Below are positions 44,448 through 52,996 of a DNA stretch of 64,000 nucleotides, one piece after another (position 1 is the stretch's first letter; each line of letters begins with the position of its first letter). The stretch is taken from positions 1,252,207-1,316,206 of the forward strand of contig NZ_ML636798.1 in the NCBI RefSeq assembly GCF_006476065.1. Reading direction: 5' to 3'. The stretch comes from Cognatiluteimonas lumbrici. Its GTDB lineage: Bacteria; Pseudomonadota; Gammaproteobacteria; Xanthomonadales; Xanthomonadaceae. Below the pieces are notes generated by a model. It saw only the letters and a program-made list of their open reading frames with translations. It made no database searches and had not been told where the DNA came from. The position numbers and the translations under genes were made by a program.

Positions 44448-45563
44448 ATGACCGCCGCCAGCGAGACCAGGCCCAGCATCGAAGCAAGCGACAGCGAGCG
44501 TCCCCGGCTGCTGGGGAGCTGGACGCTGGATCACGCCGCCGCCATGGCGGCCGCCTTGCGCGAGGCCGCGGCCGCCGGCGCGCATCCCCTCGACGCCACC
44601 GGGGTGGAGCGGCTGGATTCCCTCGGCGTGCTGCAACTGCTGCGCCACGCGCGCCGCAACGGGCTCGACTTCGACGCCTTCCGCTTCAGCCCCGAGCACC
44701 ACGCGCTGGTGGACGCGATCGAGGACGTGGCCGACGAGCGCCCGCCGCGCAAGCGCGAGTACGGCGTCGCCGCGGCCCTCGGGCGCCTCGGCTACGCGGT
44801 CACCGACAACGCGCGCGAAGTGGTCGCGCTGGTCAGCTTCCTCGGCGAGAACCTGTGGAAGCTGGCGCGCATGGTCCGCGAGCCGCGCCGGTTCCGCGCC
44901 ATCTCCACCGTGCACCACATGGAACAGGTCGGCCTCGACGCCGTGCCGCTGGTGGCCCTGCTGTCCTACCTGGTGGGCGCGGTGATCGCCTTCCTCGGGG
45001 CCAACATCCTGGCCGACTTCGGCGCCACCATGTACGTGGTCGAACTGGTCAACGTCGCGTTCCTGCGCGAGTTCGGGGTCCTGATGACCTCGATCGTGCT
45101 GGCCGGCCGCACCGCGAGCGCGTTCACCGCGCAGATCGGCGCCATGGTCAGTCGCGAGGAGGTGGACGCGATGCGCACCCTGGGCCTGGACCCGGTGGAC
45201 GTGCTGGTGATCCCGCGGCTGCTGGCGCTGGTGGTGATGCTGCCGCTGCTGACCTTCGTCTCCGACATCCTCGGCCTGCTGGGCGGCATGTCGGTGGGCG
45301 CGTTCGGGCTCGACATCCCGCCGCAGGCCTACTACGCGCGCATGCAGGAGACGATGGAACTGCGGCATTTCCTGGTCGGGCTGGCGAAGGCCCCGGTATT
45401 CGCGATCGTGATCGCCCTGATCGGCTGCCTCGAGGGCCTGCAGGTGAAGGGCACCGCGCAGTCGGTCGGCGAGCGCACCACGTCGTCGGTGGTGCAGACG
45501 ATCTCGCTGGTGATCGTGCTCGACGCCCTGTTCGCGATCTGGTTCATGCAGATGGATTGGTGA
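44448..45563 (+). CDS. MlaE-family ABC transporter permease with N-terminal STAS domain
   Basis: Predicted 371-residue inner-membrane permease of an MCE lipid-transport system. Residues 20-95 look like a STAS domain (LDATGVERLDSLGVLQLLRH), then the MlaE domain with five helices (VPLVALLSYLVGAVIAFLGA, EFGVLMTSIVLAGRTASAFT, AQIGAMVSREEVDAMRTLGL, DALFAIWFMQMDW). In E. coli the STAS protein MlaB is separate; here it is fused. It heads a four-gene operon with one-base stop/start overlaps, giving the order permease, ATPase, MCE protein, lipoprotein, as in LinKLMN-type importers. Confidence 0.92.
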   Translation: MTAASETRPSIEASDSERPRLLGSWTLDHAAAMAAALREAAAAGAHPLDATGVERLDSLGVLQLLRHARRNGLDFDAFRFSPEHHALVDAIEDVADERPPRKREYGVAAALGRLGYAVTDNAREVVALVSFLGENLWKLARMVREPRRFRAISTVHHMEQVGLDAVPLVALLSYLVGAVIAFLGANILADFGATMYVVELVNVAFLREFGVLMTSIVLAGRTASAFTAQIGAMVSREEVDAMRTLGLDPVDVLVIPRLLALVVMLPLLTFVSDILGLLGGMSVGAFGLDIPPQAYYARMQETMELRHFLVGLAKAPVFAIVIALIGCLEGLQVKGTAQSVGERTTSSVVQTISLVIVLDALFAIWFMQMDW

Positions 45564-46351
45564 TGGACACCGCCGCAGACCACCCCATCATCCGCGTGCG
45601 TGGCCTGGCCAACCGCTTCGGCGCCCAGGTGGTGCATGAAGGCCTGGACCTGGACGTGCGCCGCGGGGAGATCCTCGGCATCGTCGGCGGCTCGGGCACC
45701 GGCAAGTCGGTGCTGATGCGCTCGATCATCGGCCTGCGCGAACCCGACGCCGGCGAGATCGAAGTGCTGGGCGTCGACGCGCGCTCCGAGGACCCCGACG
45801 ACCGCCTGCACATCGAGCGCCACACCGGCGTGCTGTTCCAGGACGGCGCCCTGTTCTCCTCGCTGACCGTGGGCGAGAACGTGCAGGTGCCGCTCAAGGA
45901 GCACCATCCCGGGCTGCCCGATTCGCTGCTCTACGAGCTGGCGCTGCTCAAGGTGAAGCTCGCCGGCCTGCCGGCGGACGCGATCGACAAGCTGCCGTCG
46001 CAACTGTCCGGCGGCATGCGCAAGCGCGCCGGCCTCGCGCGGGCGCTGGCGCTGGACCCGCCGCTGCTGTTCCTGGACGAACCCACCGCCGGGCTCGACC
46101 CGATCGGCGCGGCCGCCTTCGACGCGCTCATCCGCACCCTGCAACAGGCGCTGGGGCTCACCGTGTTCCTCATCACCCACGACCTCGACACCCTGTACGC
46201 TATCTGCGACCGCGTGGCGGTGCTCGCCGACCGCCGCATCCTGGCGGTGGCGCCGGTCGCGGAACTCGAGCGGCTGGAGCACCCGTGGGTGCAGGACTAC
46301 TTCAACGGCCCCCGCGGCCGCGCCGCGCAGCAGGCGGCAGGGAGGACCTAA
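45563..46351 (+). CDS. MCE-system ABC transporter ATP-binding protein (MlaF-like)
   Basis: Predicted 262-residue ATPase energising the MlaE-type permease. Walker A is GGSGTGKS at about residues 42-49, the signature is LSGGMRKRAGLARALA, Walker B is LLFLDEPTAGLDP, and the switch His is in VFLITHDLDT. The signature GGMRKR rather than GGQQQR is typical of MlaF proteins. The start ATG overlaps the permease stop as TGATG, and its stop overlaps the next gene as TAATG. Confidence 0.95.
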   Translation: MDTAADHPIIRVRGLANRFGAQVVHEGLDLDVRRGEILGIVGGSGTGKSVLMRSIIGLREPDAGEIEVLGVDARSEDPDDRLHIERHTGVLFQDGALFSSLTVGENVQVPLKEHHPGLPDSLLYELALLKVKLAGLPADAIDKLPSQLSGGMRKRAGLARALALDPPLLFLDEPTAGLDPIGAAAFDALIRTLQQALGLTVFLITHDLDTLYAICDRVAVLADRRILAVAPVAELERLEHPWVQDYFNGPRGRAAQQAAGRT

Positions 46352-47283
46352 TGGAAACCAAGGCCAACTACGTCCTGATCGGCGCCTTCACCCTGGTCAC
46401 CGCGGTGTTCCTGCTGCTGTTCGGCCTGTGGGCCGCGAAGTACTCCTCCGAGCGCGACTGGCGCGAGTACCTGGTGGTGTTCACCGAGCCGGTCACCGGC
46501 CTCACCGAGGGCAGCTCGGTGCAATACAACGGCATCGCCGTGGGCACGGTCGAGCGGCTCGAGCTCGACCAGGAGGATCCGCGCCGGGTCATCGCGCGGC
46601 TCAAGCTCAAGGCCAGCACCCCGGTGAAGGTGGACACGCGCGCCAAGCTCTCGATCACCGGCCTGACCGGCGTGCCGTTCATCCAGCTCACCGGCGGCAC
46701 CCCGGAGTCGCCACCGTTGCTCGCGGATTCGCGCTACGAGCTGCCGGTGATCCGCACCGAGGCCTCGGCGCTGCAGAACATCGCCGACACCGCCAACCGG
46801 CTGGTCGCGCGCATGGACCAGGTGCTGAGCGAGGAGAACGTGCAGCGGATCGCCAACACCCTCGAGAACATCGAGACCATGACCGGCACGGTCGCGGCGC
46901 AGCGCGAGGACCTGCGTACGTTGATCGTCAACGCGCGCGAATCCAGCGAGTTGCTCCGCAAGACGCTGGCCAGCACCAACCGCGCGGTCGACGACTTCGA
47001 CCGCGAACTCGTGGACAAGCTGCCCGCGCTGGTCGCCAAGCTGGACAGCACCCTCACCCGCCTCGACGCCGCCGCCGGCGGCGCCGACGCGGTGATCAAC
47101 GAGAACCGTGCCGCGATCCGCAGCTTCACCAACGACGGCCTGGCCCAGCTCGCACCGACGCTGGCGGAGATGCAGGCCCTGATCCGCGACCTGCGCCAGA
47201 TCAGCGAAGGGCTGCAGGGCGGCCCGGCGGCGTACCTGATGGGGCGGAGCGCGCCCAAGGAGTTCGATCCCAATGAAGAGTGA
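46351..47283 (+). CDS. MCE-domain substrate-binding protein (MlaD-like)
   Basis: Predicted 310-residue protein anchored by one N-terminal helix (YVLIGAFTLVTAVFLLLFGL), then an MCE domain (VVFTEPVTGLTEGSSVQYNG, KLSITGLTGVPFIQLTGG) and a long periplasmic helical region (DTANRLVARMDQVLSEENVQ onwards). MCE proteins form hexamers that move lipids between membranes. The long helical tail suggests a needle-like channel shape, longer than in E. coli MlaD. Its last 11 bases overlap the next gene. Confidence 0.93.
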   Translation: METKANYVLIGAFTLVTAVFLLLFGLWAAKYSSERDWREYLVVFTEPVTGLTEGSSVQYNGIAVGTVERLELDQEDPRRVIARLKLKASTPVKVDTRAKLSITGLTGVPFIQLTGGTPESPPLLADSRYELPVIRTEASALQNIADTANRLVARMDQVLSEENVQRIANTLENIETMTGTVAAQREDLRTLIVNARESSELLRKTLASTNRAVDDFDRELVDKLPALVAKLDSTLTRLDAAAGGADAVINENRAAIRSFTNDGLAQLAPTLAEMQALIRDLRQISEGLQGGPAAYLMGRSAPKEFDPNEE

Positions 47284-47938
47284 AGCGGGAACGGGGAACG
47301 GGGAACGGGGAACTGTAGGAGCGGCGCTAGCGCCGCGACCCACGCTCGCCGCGGTCTTGGCCAGCATGCTCCTCGCCGGCTGCACCCTCGTCGGCGGCGA
47401 GAAGGAACCCGTGTCCATCTACGCGCCGGTGGTGCAGGTGGCCGCCGATCCGGCCTGGCCGGTGGCGCAGTGGCAACTCGGGATTCCCAAGGTCCACGCC
47501 GGCGGCATGCTCGAGAGCCGGCGCATCGCGGTGCGGCCGGTGCCGGGCGAGCTGCAGGTGTACAAGGGCGCGCTGTGGGCCAGCGAGCCGGCCGAGCAGC
47601 TGCGCGACGCGGTGCTGCGCACGCTCGAGGACTCCGACAAGATCGCCGCGGTCGCGCGCCAGGAGAGCGGCATCGCCTCGGACTACCGGCTGGAACTGGA
47701 CCTGCGCCGCTACGAGGCGGACTACGGCGGAGCGCCATCGCCCGCGGCCCTGGTCGAGGTGCACGCCAAGCTGGTGCGCAGCATCGGCCGCGAGGTGGTC
47801 GCCGAACAGACCTTCCGCGAGGCCGTTCCCGCGCAGGGCGCCGATGTCGCGCAGGTGGCGCAGGCGTTCGGGATCGCACTTGGCGAGGTGGCCGGCGACA
47901 TCGCCGGCTGGACCCTCCGGTCCGGGAAATCCCTGTAG
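47273..47938 (+). CDS. ABC-type transport auxiliary lipoprotein (PqiC/LinN-like) with REP-encoded leader
   Basis: Predicted 221-residue outer-membrane lipoprotein with lipobox LLAGC at about residues 33-37 and a domain of the PqiC/auxiliary-lipoprotein type (IYAPVVQVAADPAWPVAQWQ, RIAVRPVPGELQVYKGALWA, YRLELDLRRYEADYGG). It would receive or pass lipid for the MCE importer. The N-terminal region before the signal core ([18 protein letters not shown]) is encoded by a GGGGAAC repeat and a family A REP element, so the native start may be lower, at the TTG or ATG just before LLAGC. The stop TAG comes from a second REP palindrome. Confidence 0.82.
   Translation: MKSEAGTGNGERGTVGAALAPRPTLAAVLASMLLAGCTLVGGEKEPVSIYAPVVQVAADPAWPVAQWQLGIPKVHAGGMLESRRIAVRPVPGELQVYKGALWASEPAEQLRDAVLRTLEDSDKIAAVARQESGIASDYRLELDLRRYEADYGGAPSPAALVEVHAKLVRSIGREVVAEQTFREAVPAQGADVAQVAQAFGIALGEVAGDIAGWTLRSGKSL
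47287..47340. repeat. GGGGAAC tandem repeat plus REP-like element inside a coding region
   Basis: About four units of (G)GGGAAC at 47287-47313 are followed by CTGTAGGAGCGGCGCTAGCG to GCCGCGACC (47313-47340). The reading frame of the lipoprotein gene passes through, translating the REP as VGAALAP. Confidence 0.85.
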
Positions 47939-47955
47939 GAGCGCCGCTCCTACAG
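47933..47955. repeat. REP-like palindrome (family A, compact) carrying both stop codons
   Basis: CTGTAGGAGCG-C-CGCTCCTACAG, perfect 11-base arms. TAG in the left arm ends the lipoprotein gene; TAG on the other strand in the right arm ends the ETF-QO gene. Confidence 0.92.
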
Positions 47956-49623
47956 GTTCTGGTAGTTGGGCCCGGAACCGCCTTCCGGCGTCACCCAGGT
48001 GATGATCTCGTAGGGGTCCTTGATGTCGCAGGTCTTGCAGTGCACGCAGTTGGCGGCGTTGACCTGCAGCCTGCGTCCCTCCCCATCCTCGACCATCTCG
48101 TAGACCCCGGCCGGGCAGAAGCGCTCGCACGGATTGCCATACTCGACCGTGCAGCGCTCCACGCAGATGCTGGTGTCGTGCACCACCAGGTGCACCGGCT
48201 GGTCCTCGTCGTGCGCGGTGGCGGCGAAGTATACGCCCTGCAGACGGTCGCGCGGCGGTAGCTCGCGCTGTCCCCAGTCGCGCTCGGGCGAGGCGTAGTC
48301 GGCGAGCTTCTCCAGCGAGCACCAGTCCGGCTTGTTGCGCAGGGTCCACGGCGACAAGCCGCCGGTGACGGTTTCCCAGGCGGCGTTGAGCAGGCCCGCC
48401 CACAGCCCCTTCTTGAAGCCCGGCTTGATGTTGCGGACCTTGCGCAGCTCGGCCATCGCCGGCGATGCGCGCAGCTTCGCGTCGAAGCCGGCGCTGTCGA
48501 GGGTGCCGCCCGCGGCCTGCGCGGCCAGGTGCTCGGCGGCGAGCATGCCGCTGCGGATCGCCTGGTGGGTGCCCTTGATCTTGGGCACGTTGAGCAGGCC
48601 GGCACCGTCGCCGACCAGCAGCGCACCGGGCATCTCCACCTTCGGCAGCGACTGGTAGCCGCCGGTGACGATCGCGCGCGCGCCGGCCGAGAGGATGCTG
48701 CCGCCCTCCAGCAGCGGCTTCACCGTCGGGTGGTTCTTCCATTGCTGGAAGGCCTCCCACGGACGGTAGTTCGGGTCCTTGTAGTCGAGCCCGCTGACGT
48801 AGCCGAGCGCGACCTGGTCGTTGTCCAGGTGGTACAGGAAGCTGCCGCCGTAGGTCGCGTTGTCCGCGGGCCAGCCGAGGCTGTGCACGATCCTGCCGGG
48901 CGTCACCCGCCCCGCCGGAAGCTGCCACAGCTCCTTGATGCCGATCGAGTAGGCCTGCGGGTCGCTGTCGGCATCGAGGCCGAAGCGCTTCACCAGCTGC
49001 TTGGTGAGGCTGCCGCGCGCGCCTTCCGCGAGCACCGTGACCCTGGCGCGGATGTCTATGCCGGGGGTGTAGCCGGGCTTGTGGCGGCCGTCCTTCGCCA
49101 CGCCCATGTCGCCGATGCGCACGCCGGCGACCCGGCCGTCGTCGTCGTAGAGCATCGAGGCCGCGGCGAAGCCCGGGTAGATCTCGACGCCCAGCGCCTC
49201 GGCCTGCGGCGCCAGCCAAGCGCACAGCGCGCCGAGGCTGACGATGAAGTTGCCGTGGTTGCGCATGCCCGGCGGCACCACCGGTAGCTTGCGGCCGCCG
49301 TCCTTCGTGAGCAGCCAGAACTCGTCTTCCTGCGCCGGCACGCATACCGGCGGCGGGTTGTCGCGCCAGCCCGGCAGCAGCGCGTCCAGCGGCTGCGGCT
49401 CGATCACCGCGCCCGACAGGATGTGCGCGCCGACGGTGGCGCCCTTCTCGAGGACGCAGACCGACAGGTCCGGCGCGAGCTGCTTCAGGCGGATGGCGAA
49501 CGCCAGCCCGGCCGGCCCGGCGCCGACGGTGACGACGTCGTATTCCATGACGTCGCGCTCGGGTTCGACGGTCTGCGTGGTCGCTGCTTCGTCCTGGGGC
49601 TGCATGCGGGGATCCTCGGCCAT
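47950..49623 (-). CDS. Electron transfer flavoprotein-ubiquinone oxidoreductase
   Basis: Predicted 557-residue membrane-associated flavoprotein that passes electrons from reduced ETF to ubiquinone, joining beta-oxidation to the respiratory chain. The FAD-binding dinucleotide fold is VVTVGAGPAGLAFAIRLKQL; other family segments are GAHILSGAVIEPQPLDALLP and LLVGDGAGLLNVPKIKGTHQ. The C-terminal 4Fe-4S cysteines are in CERFCPAGVYEM and CVHCKTCDIKDP. The start ATG is 49623. Ten bases separate it from the upstream sulfatase-like gene. Electron donors etfA/etfB and the dehydrogenase FadE are in this window. Confidence 0.96.
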   Translation of the reverse strand: MAEDPRMQPQDEAATTQTVEPERDVMEYDVVTVGAGPAGLAFAIRLKQLAPDLSVCVLEKGATVGAHILSGAVIEPQPLDALLPGWRDNPPPVCVPAQEDEFWLLTKDGGRKLPVVPPGMRNHGNFIVSLGALCAWLAPQAEALGVEIYPGFAAASMLYDDDGRVAGVRIGDMGVAKDGRHKPGYTPGIDIRARVTVLAEGARGSLTKQLVKRFGLDADSDPQAYSIGIKELWQLPAGRVTPGRIVHSLGWPADNATYGGSFLYHLDNDQVALGYVSGLDYKDPNYRPWEAFQQWKNHPTVKPLLEGGSILSAGARAIVTGGYQSLPKVEMPGALLVGDGAGLLNVPKIKGTHQAIRSGMLAAEHLAAQAAGGTLDSAGFDAKLRASPAMAELRKVRNIKPGFKKGLWAGLLNAAWETVTGGLSPWTLRNKPDWCSLEKLADYASPERDWGQRELPPRDRLQGVYFAATAHDEDQPVHLVVHDTSICVERCTVEYGNPCERFCPAGVYEMVEDGEGRRLQVNAANCVHCKTCDIKDPYEIITWVTPEGGSGPNYQNL

Positions 49624-49633
49624 GGACGGGATT

Positions 49634-51520
49634 CTACAGAGGCGGGAAGATCCGGTTCCGCCGCTCCAGGGCGTAGTAGCGCTCCACCCATGCCCGGCAA
49701 TCGGCCACCACGCCCGCCAGCCCGGGGCTGACCTTCGCCGCCGGTTTCACGCGTCCGTCCTCGATCGCGTACAGCGAGGTCCCGATCGCCGCCACCTGCA
49801 GCGGCTTGTCCGCGGCCGGGTTGAAGAGGGTGCGGCCGACGAAGCTGTTGCGGGCGTCCTGCACCCCCGCGAGCTGCAGCAGGGTCGGCGCGAAGTCGAG
49901 CGAGGTGCGGCCACGGGCGTCGTAGCGCGCGGGCAGGTCCAGCCACGGCGCATGCACCAGCAGCGGGATGCGGTCCACGAAGTACGGGGCAAGGTCGTCG
50001 CCCGCGACCTCGACGTACGGCGGCTCCGGGTAGTGCGCGTGGTCCGAGGTCAGCACCAGCAGGGTGTCGTCGGCGTGGCGGGACTGGATGAACCAGTCGT
50101 AGAAGCGTCCGAATTCGGCGTCGAACTCGTGCAGCGTGTTGAGGCTGATGTTGCCGCCGTCGCCGTACTTCTTCGCGCCGGGCGGCGAATCCAGGAACGC
50201 GTGGGTGCCGATGTTGTAGGTGGCGACGAACACCGGCGCGGCGTCCGGCGGGCGCTGCTCGAGGAAGGTGCGCACGGCACGGAACAGGTCGCGATCGGTC
50301 AGCGATCCCCGGTTCAGCGGGCCCAGCGAACCCAGCAGCGCGCGGCTGCGCTCGAGGGTGTACACCTCGTCGAAGCCGAGCATCGCGATCAGGCGGGTCA
50401 AGGCGTCCCTGGCGGGATGCGGCGAGAAGAACGCGGTGTGGTAGCCGCGGTCGTGGAGGATCCGCGAGACCGTGGCATAGGACTTCTTCTCGTAGGCCGT
50501 CGCGTTGTCCTTCTCGGTCCAGCCCGAGCCCTTCTCGGCGCCGCCATGGCGCGGGAAGCCGGAGCTCATCTGCCCCTGGAGGCCACGGAAGGTCGCCGCG
50601 GTGTGGTTGAAGTAGTCGTCCACCACCATGGACCGCGCGGCCATGCGGCTGATGTTCGGGGTCAGCCCGGGATAGCGGCCGCCGTAGGCCTCGAGCAGCC
50701 GGGAGGACGTGCCCTCGGCGAACAGCACGATGATGTTCGGCCGGTCCGGGGCATCGTCGTCGCTGGCGAACGGCAGCGGCACCTTCGCCACCCGCTCGCG
50801 CAACAACGGCCAGTCGCCGGTCGCGGGGATGTTGCCGCAGGCGTTGCCTGCATCCGTCCCGGTCGCGTGCGCGGCCGCCAGCATCCCGGGTGGGGACTCG
50901 CCCGCCTCCTGCCCCGAGAACCAGTCGCTGCCGGTCCGGGCCAGCGCGGCCAGCGGCGATTGCCCGGGCAACAGTCGCACGGTGCCGCCGGCATCGTCCA
51001 CGCGCGCATTGGCGACCACCACGACCGCGCACAGGCCGGCGGCGGCCAGCAACGGCCAGGCCTTTGCGCCGACACCCGCATTCCCTCGCTGGCTGGCCTG
51101 GCGCCCATGCCAGGCAAATGCCACCACGATGCCCCAGGCGGCCACGCCGGCGGCCATCAGGCGCCATTGCCCATGGTCTGCCGTCAGGCGCGCGTGCTCC
51201 GCGTTCTCGAGCGCGAGCACGCTGATGTAGGCATTGCCGATCACCAGCGCCGCGAGCTGGGCCAGCCAGGCCAGCGTGACCAGCAGGGCCAGCGCCGCGA
51301 AGGCCGGCAACCGCCAGCGGCTGCCGCGGGCACCGCGGAGCAGCGCCGACCCCAGCAGCACGTAGGCGGCCAGTTCCGCCAGCGGCAGCAGCAGCCAGGA
51401 CGCGAGCGCGAGGCCGCCCGGCGTGCCCGGCACCCGGTCCAGGTACAGCCACAGCGCCGCCAGGTAGGCGGCCAGGAGGGCGATTGCATGGAACAGCAGG
51501 GGCGTGGGAGGGCGACGCAC
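49634..51520 (-). CDS. Membrane sulfatase-fold protein (LTA-synthase-like)
   Basis: Predicted 628-residue inner-membrane protein: five N-terminal helices within residues 8-170, then a large periplasmic alkaline-phosphatase/sulfatase-superfamily domain. The likely nucleophile is T271 in IIVLFAEGTSSRLLEAYGG, and a metal site is LVLTSDHAHYPEPPYVEV. This is the architecture of lipoteichoic acid synthase and related phosphoglycerol or phosphoethanolamine transferases; in a Gram-negative it probably decorates a periplasmic glycan or lipid A. GTG 51520 is the last plausible start before the first helix; a REP element lies just before it. The frame remains open far upstream into scoB. Substrate unknown. 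Confidence 0.82.
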   Translation of the reverse strand: MRRPPTPLLFHAIALLAAYLAALWLYLDRVPGTPGGLALASWLLLPLAELAAYVLLGSALLRGARGSRWRLPAFAALALLVTLAWLAQLAALVIGNAYISVLALENAEHARLTADHGQWRLMAAGVAAWGIVVAFAWHGRQASQRGNAGVGAKAWPLLAAAGLCAVVVVANARVDDAGGTVRLLPGQSPLAALARTGSDWFSGQEAGESPPGMLAAAHATGTDAGNACGNIPATGDWPLLRERVAKVPLPFASDDDAPDRPNIIVLFAEGTSSRLLEAYGGRYPGLTPNISRMAARSMVVDDYFNHTAATFRGLQGQMSSGFPRHGGAEKGSGWTEKDNATAYEKKSYATVSRILHDRGYHTAFFSPHPARDALTRLIAMLGFDEVYTLERSRALLGSLGPLNRGSLTDRDLFRAVRTFLEQRPPDAAPVFVATYNIGTHAFLDSPPGAKKYGDGGNISLNTLHEFDAEFGRFYDWFIQSRHADDTLLVLTSDHAHYPEPPYVEVAGDDLAPYFVDRIPLLVHAPWLDLPARYDARGRTSLDFAPTLLQLAGVQDARNSFVGRTLFNPAADKPLQVAAIGTSLYAIEDGRVKPAAKVSPGLAGVVADCRAWVERYYALERRNRIFPPL

Positions 51521-51526
51521 GTGGGT

Positions 51527-51551
51527 GGTCGGCGCGAGCGCCGCTCCTACA
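51527..51551. repeat. REP-like element (family A) overlapping the scoB stop
   Basis: On the minus strand TGTAGGAGCGGCGCTCGCGC followed by CGACC. Its TAG is the scoB stop. It separates scoB from the sulfatase-fold gene. Confidence 0.85.
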
Positions 51552-52173
51552 TGATGGGAGCGGCGGTCTTGGCGCGGAGTTCGGCTTCCTCGACGCCGGG
51601 GGCGAGCTCGACCAGCTCCAGGCCATCCGCGGTCACGTCCAGCACGCCGAGGTCGGTGATGATGCGGCTCACCACGCCGACGCCGGTCAGCGGCAGCGTG
51701 CATTCGGGCAGGATCTTGGGATCGCCGTGCTTGGTGACGTGCTCCATCAGCACCACCACGCGCTGCACGCCGGCCACCAGGTCCATGGCCCCGCCCATGC
51801 CCTTGACCATCTTGCCGGGCACCATCCAGTTGGCGAGGTCGCCCTTGTCGGTCACTTCCATCGCACCGAGGATCGCGAGGTCGATGTGGCCGCCGCGGAT
51901 CATCGCGAAGCTGTCGTGGCTGCCGAAGTAGCTGGCGCCCTTGCGCGCGGTCACCGTCTGCTTGCCGGCGTTGATCAGGTCGGCGTCGAGCTCGTCCTCG
52001 GTCGGGAACGGGCCGATGCCGAGCAGCCCGTTCTCGCTCTGCAGCCACACGTCCACGCCCTCCGGGATGTGGTTGGCGACCAGCGTCGGCAGGCCGATGC
52101 CGAGGTTCACGTAGGCGCCGTCGGTCAGTTCCCGGGCGGCGCGCTTCGCCATTTCGTCGCGGGTCCAGGCCAT
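51547..52173 (-). CDS. scoB: 3-oxoacid CoA-transferase subunit B
   Basis: Predicted 208-residue subunit carrying the catalytic Glu of CoA transferase, in [15 protein letters not shown]. Family segments are [39 protein letters not shown] and [20 protein letters not shown]. With ScoA it moves CoA from succinyl-CoA to acetoacetate, feeding ketone bodies to acetyl-CoA. Its ATG overlaps the scoA stop (TGATG). The stop codon TAG comes from a REP element. Confidence 0.96.
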   Translation of the reverse strand: MAWTRDEMAKRAARELTDGAYVNLGIGLPTLVANHIPEGVDVWLQSENGLLGIGPFPTEDELDADLINAGKQTVTARKGASYFGSHDSFAMIRGGHIDLAILGAMEVTDKGDLANWMVPGKMVKGMGGAMDLVAGVQRVVVLMEHVTKHGDPKILPECTLPLTGVGVVSRIITDLGVLDVTADGLELVELAPGVEEAELRAKTAAPIM

Positions 52174-52883
52174 CACTTCACCTCCTGGCGGATGATGCGC
52201 TGCTCGATGCGCTTCTCCGGGTGCGGGTTGAGCACGATGCGGTCCACATAGATGCCGGGCAGGTGCACCTGGTCCGGGTCGATCGCGCCGACTTCGACGA
52301 CCTCCTCGACCTCGGCGACGCACACCTTGCCGGCCATCGCGCAGGCCGGGTTGAAGTTGCGCGCGGTCTTGCGGAACACGAGGTTGCCGGCCTTGTCCGC
52401 CTTCCACGCCTTGACCAGCGAGACATCGGCGGTGAGCGCGGTCTCCATCACGTACATGCGGCCGTCGAACTCGCGCGTCTCCTTGCCCTCGGCGACCACC
52501 GTGCCGTAGCCGGTGGCGGTGAAGAACGCCGGGATGCCGGCGCCGCCTGCACGCAGGCGCTCGGCCAGCGTGCCCTGCGGGTTGAACTCCAGCTCGAGCT
52601 CGCCGGCCAGGAACTGGCGCTCGAACTCCTTGTTCTCGCCCACGTAGGACGAAATCATCTTGCGGATCTGGCGCGTGCCCAGCAGCAGCCCGAGGCCGAA
52701 GCCGTCCACGCCGGCGTTGTTGGAGATCACCGTCAGGCCCTTGACCCCGGAATCCCGCAGCGCGGCGATCAGCGCCTCGGGGATGCCGCAGAGGCCGAAA
52801 CCGCCGACCGCGAGGGTCTGGTTGTCCGCGACGACGCCGCGGAGGGCTTCATTGGCGTCCTGGTAGAGCCTGGTTGCAGCCAT
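52173..52883 (-). CDS. scoA: 3-oxoacid CoA-transferase subunit A
   Basis: Predicted 236-residue subunit A. Typical segments are [50 protein letters not shown] and [20 protein letters not shown]. Length is normal. It is the first gene of a run scoA, scoB, sulfatase-fold gene, ETF-QO on the minus strand. It is divergent from the phosphomannomutase gene, with 113 bases between. Confidence 0.96.
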   Translation of the reverse strand: MAATRLYQDANEALRGVVADNQTLAVGGFGLCGIPEALIAALRDSGVKGLTVISNNAGVDGFGLGLLLGTRQIRKMISSYVGENKEFERQFLAGELELEFNPQGTLAERLRAGGAGIPAFFTATGYGTVVAEGKETREFDGRMYVMETALTADVSLVKAWKADKAGNLVFRKTARNFNPACAMAGKVCVAEVEEVVEVGAIDPDQVHLPGIYVDRIVLNPHPEKRIEQRIIRQEVK

Positions 52884-52996
52884 TTCGAGTTCCCGGGTTG
52901 CCGAACGTCCAGTTTAGCGCGGCGGGAGGGGACGGGCCCCGTACCTTCGGGCAATGCCGCAGCTGCGGCACAATGGCGGGCCGCATCGAGGACGCC

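Noticed and set aside
49634-52048. Long version of the sulfatase-fold protein starting inside scoB
   Set aside because: The extra 170 residues are a shadow of scoB, low-complexity and basic; the first membrane helix begins just after GTG 51520.
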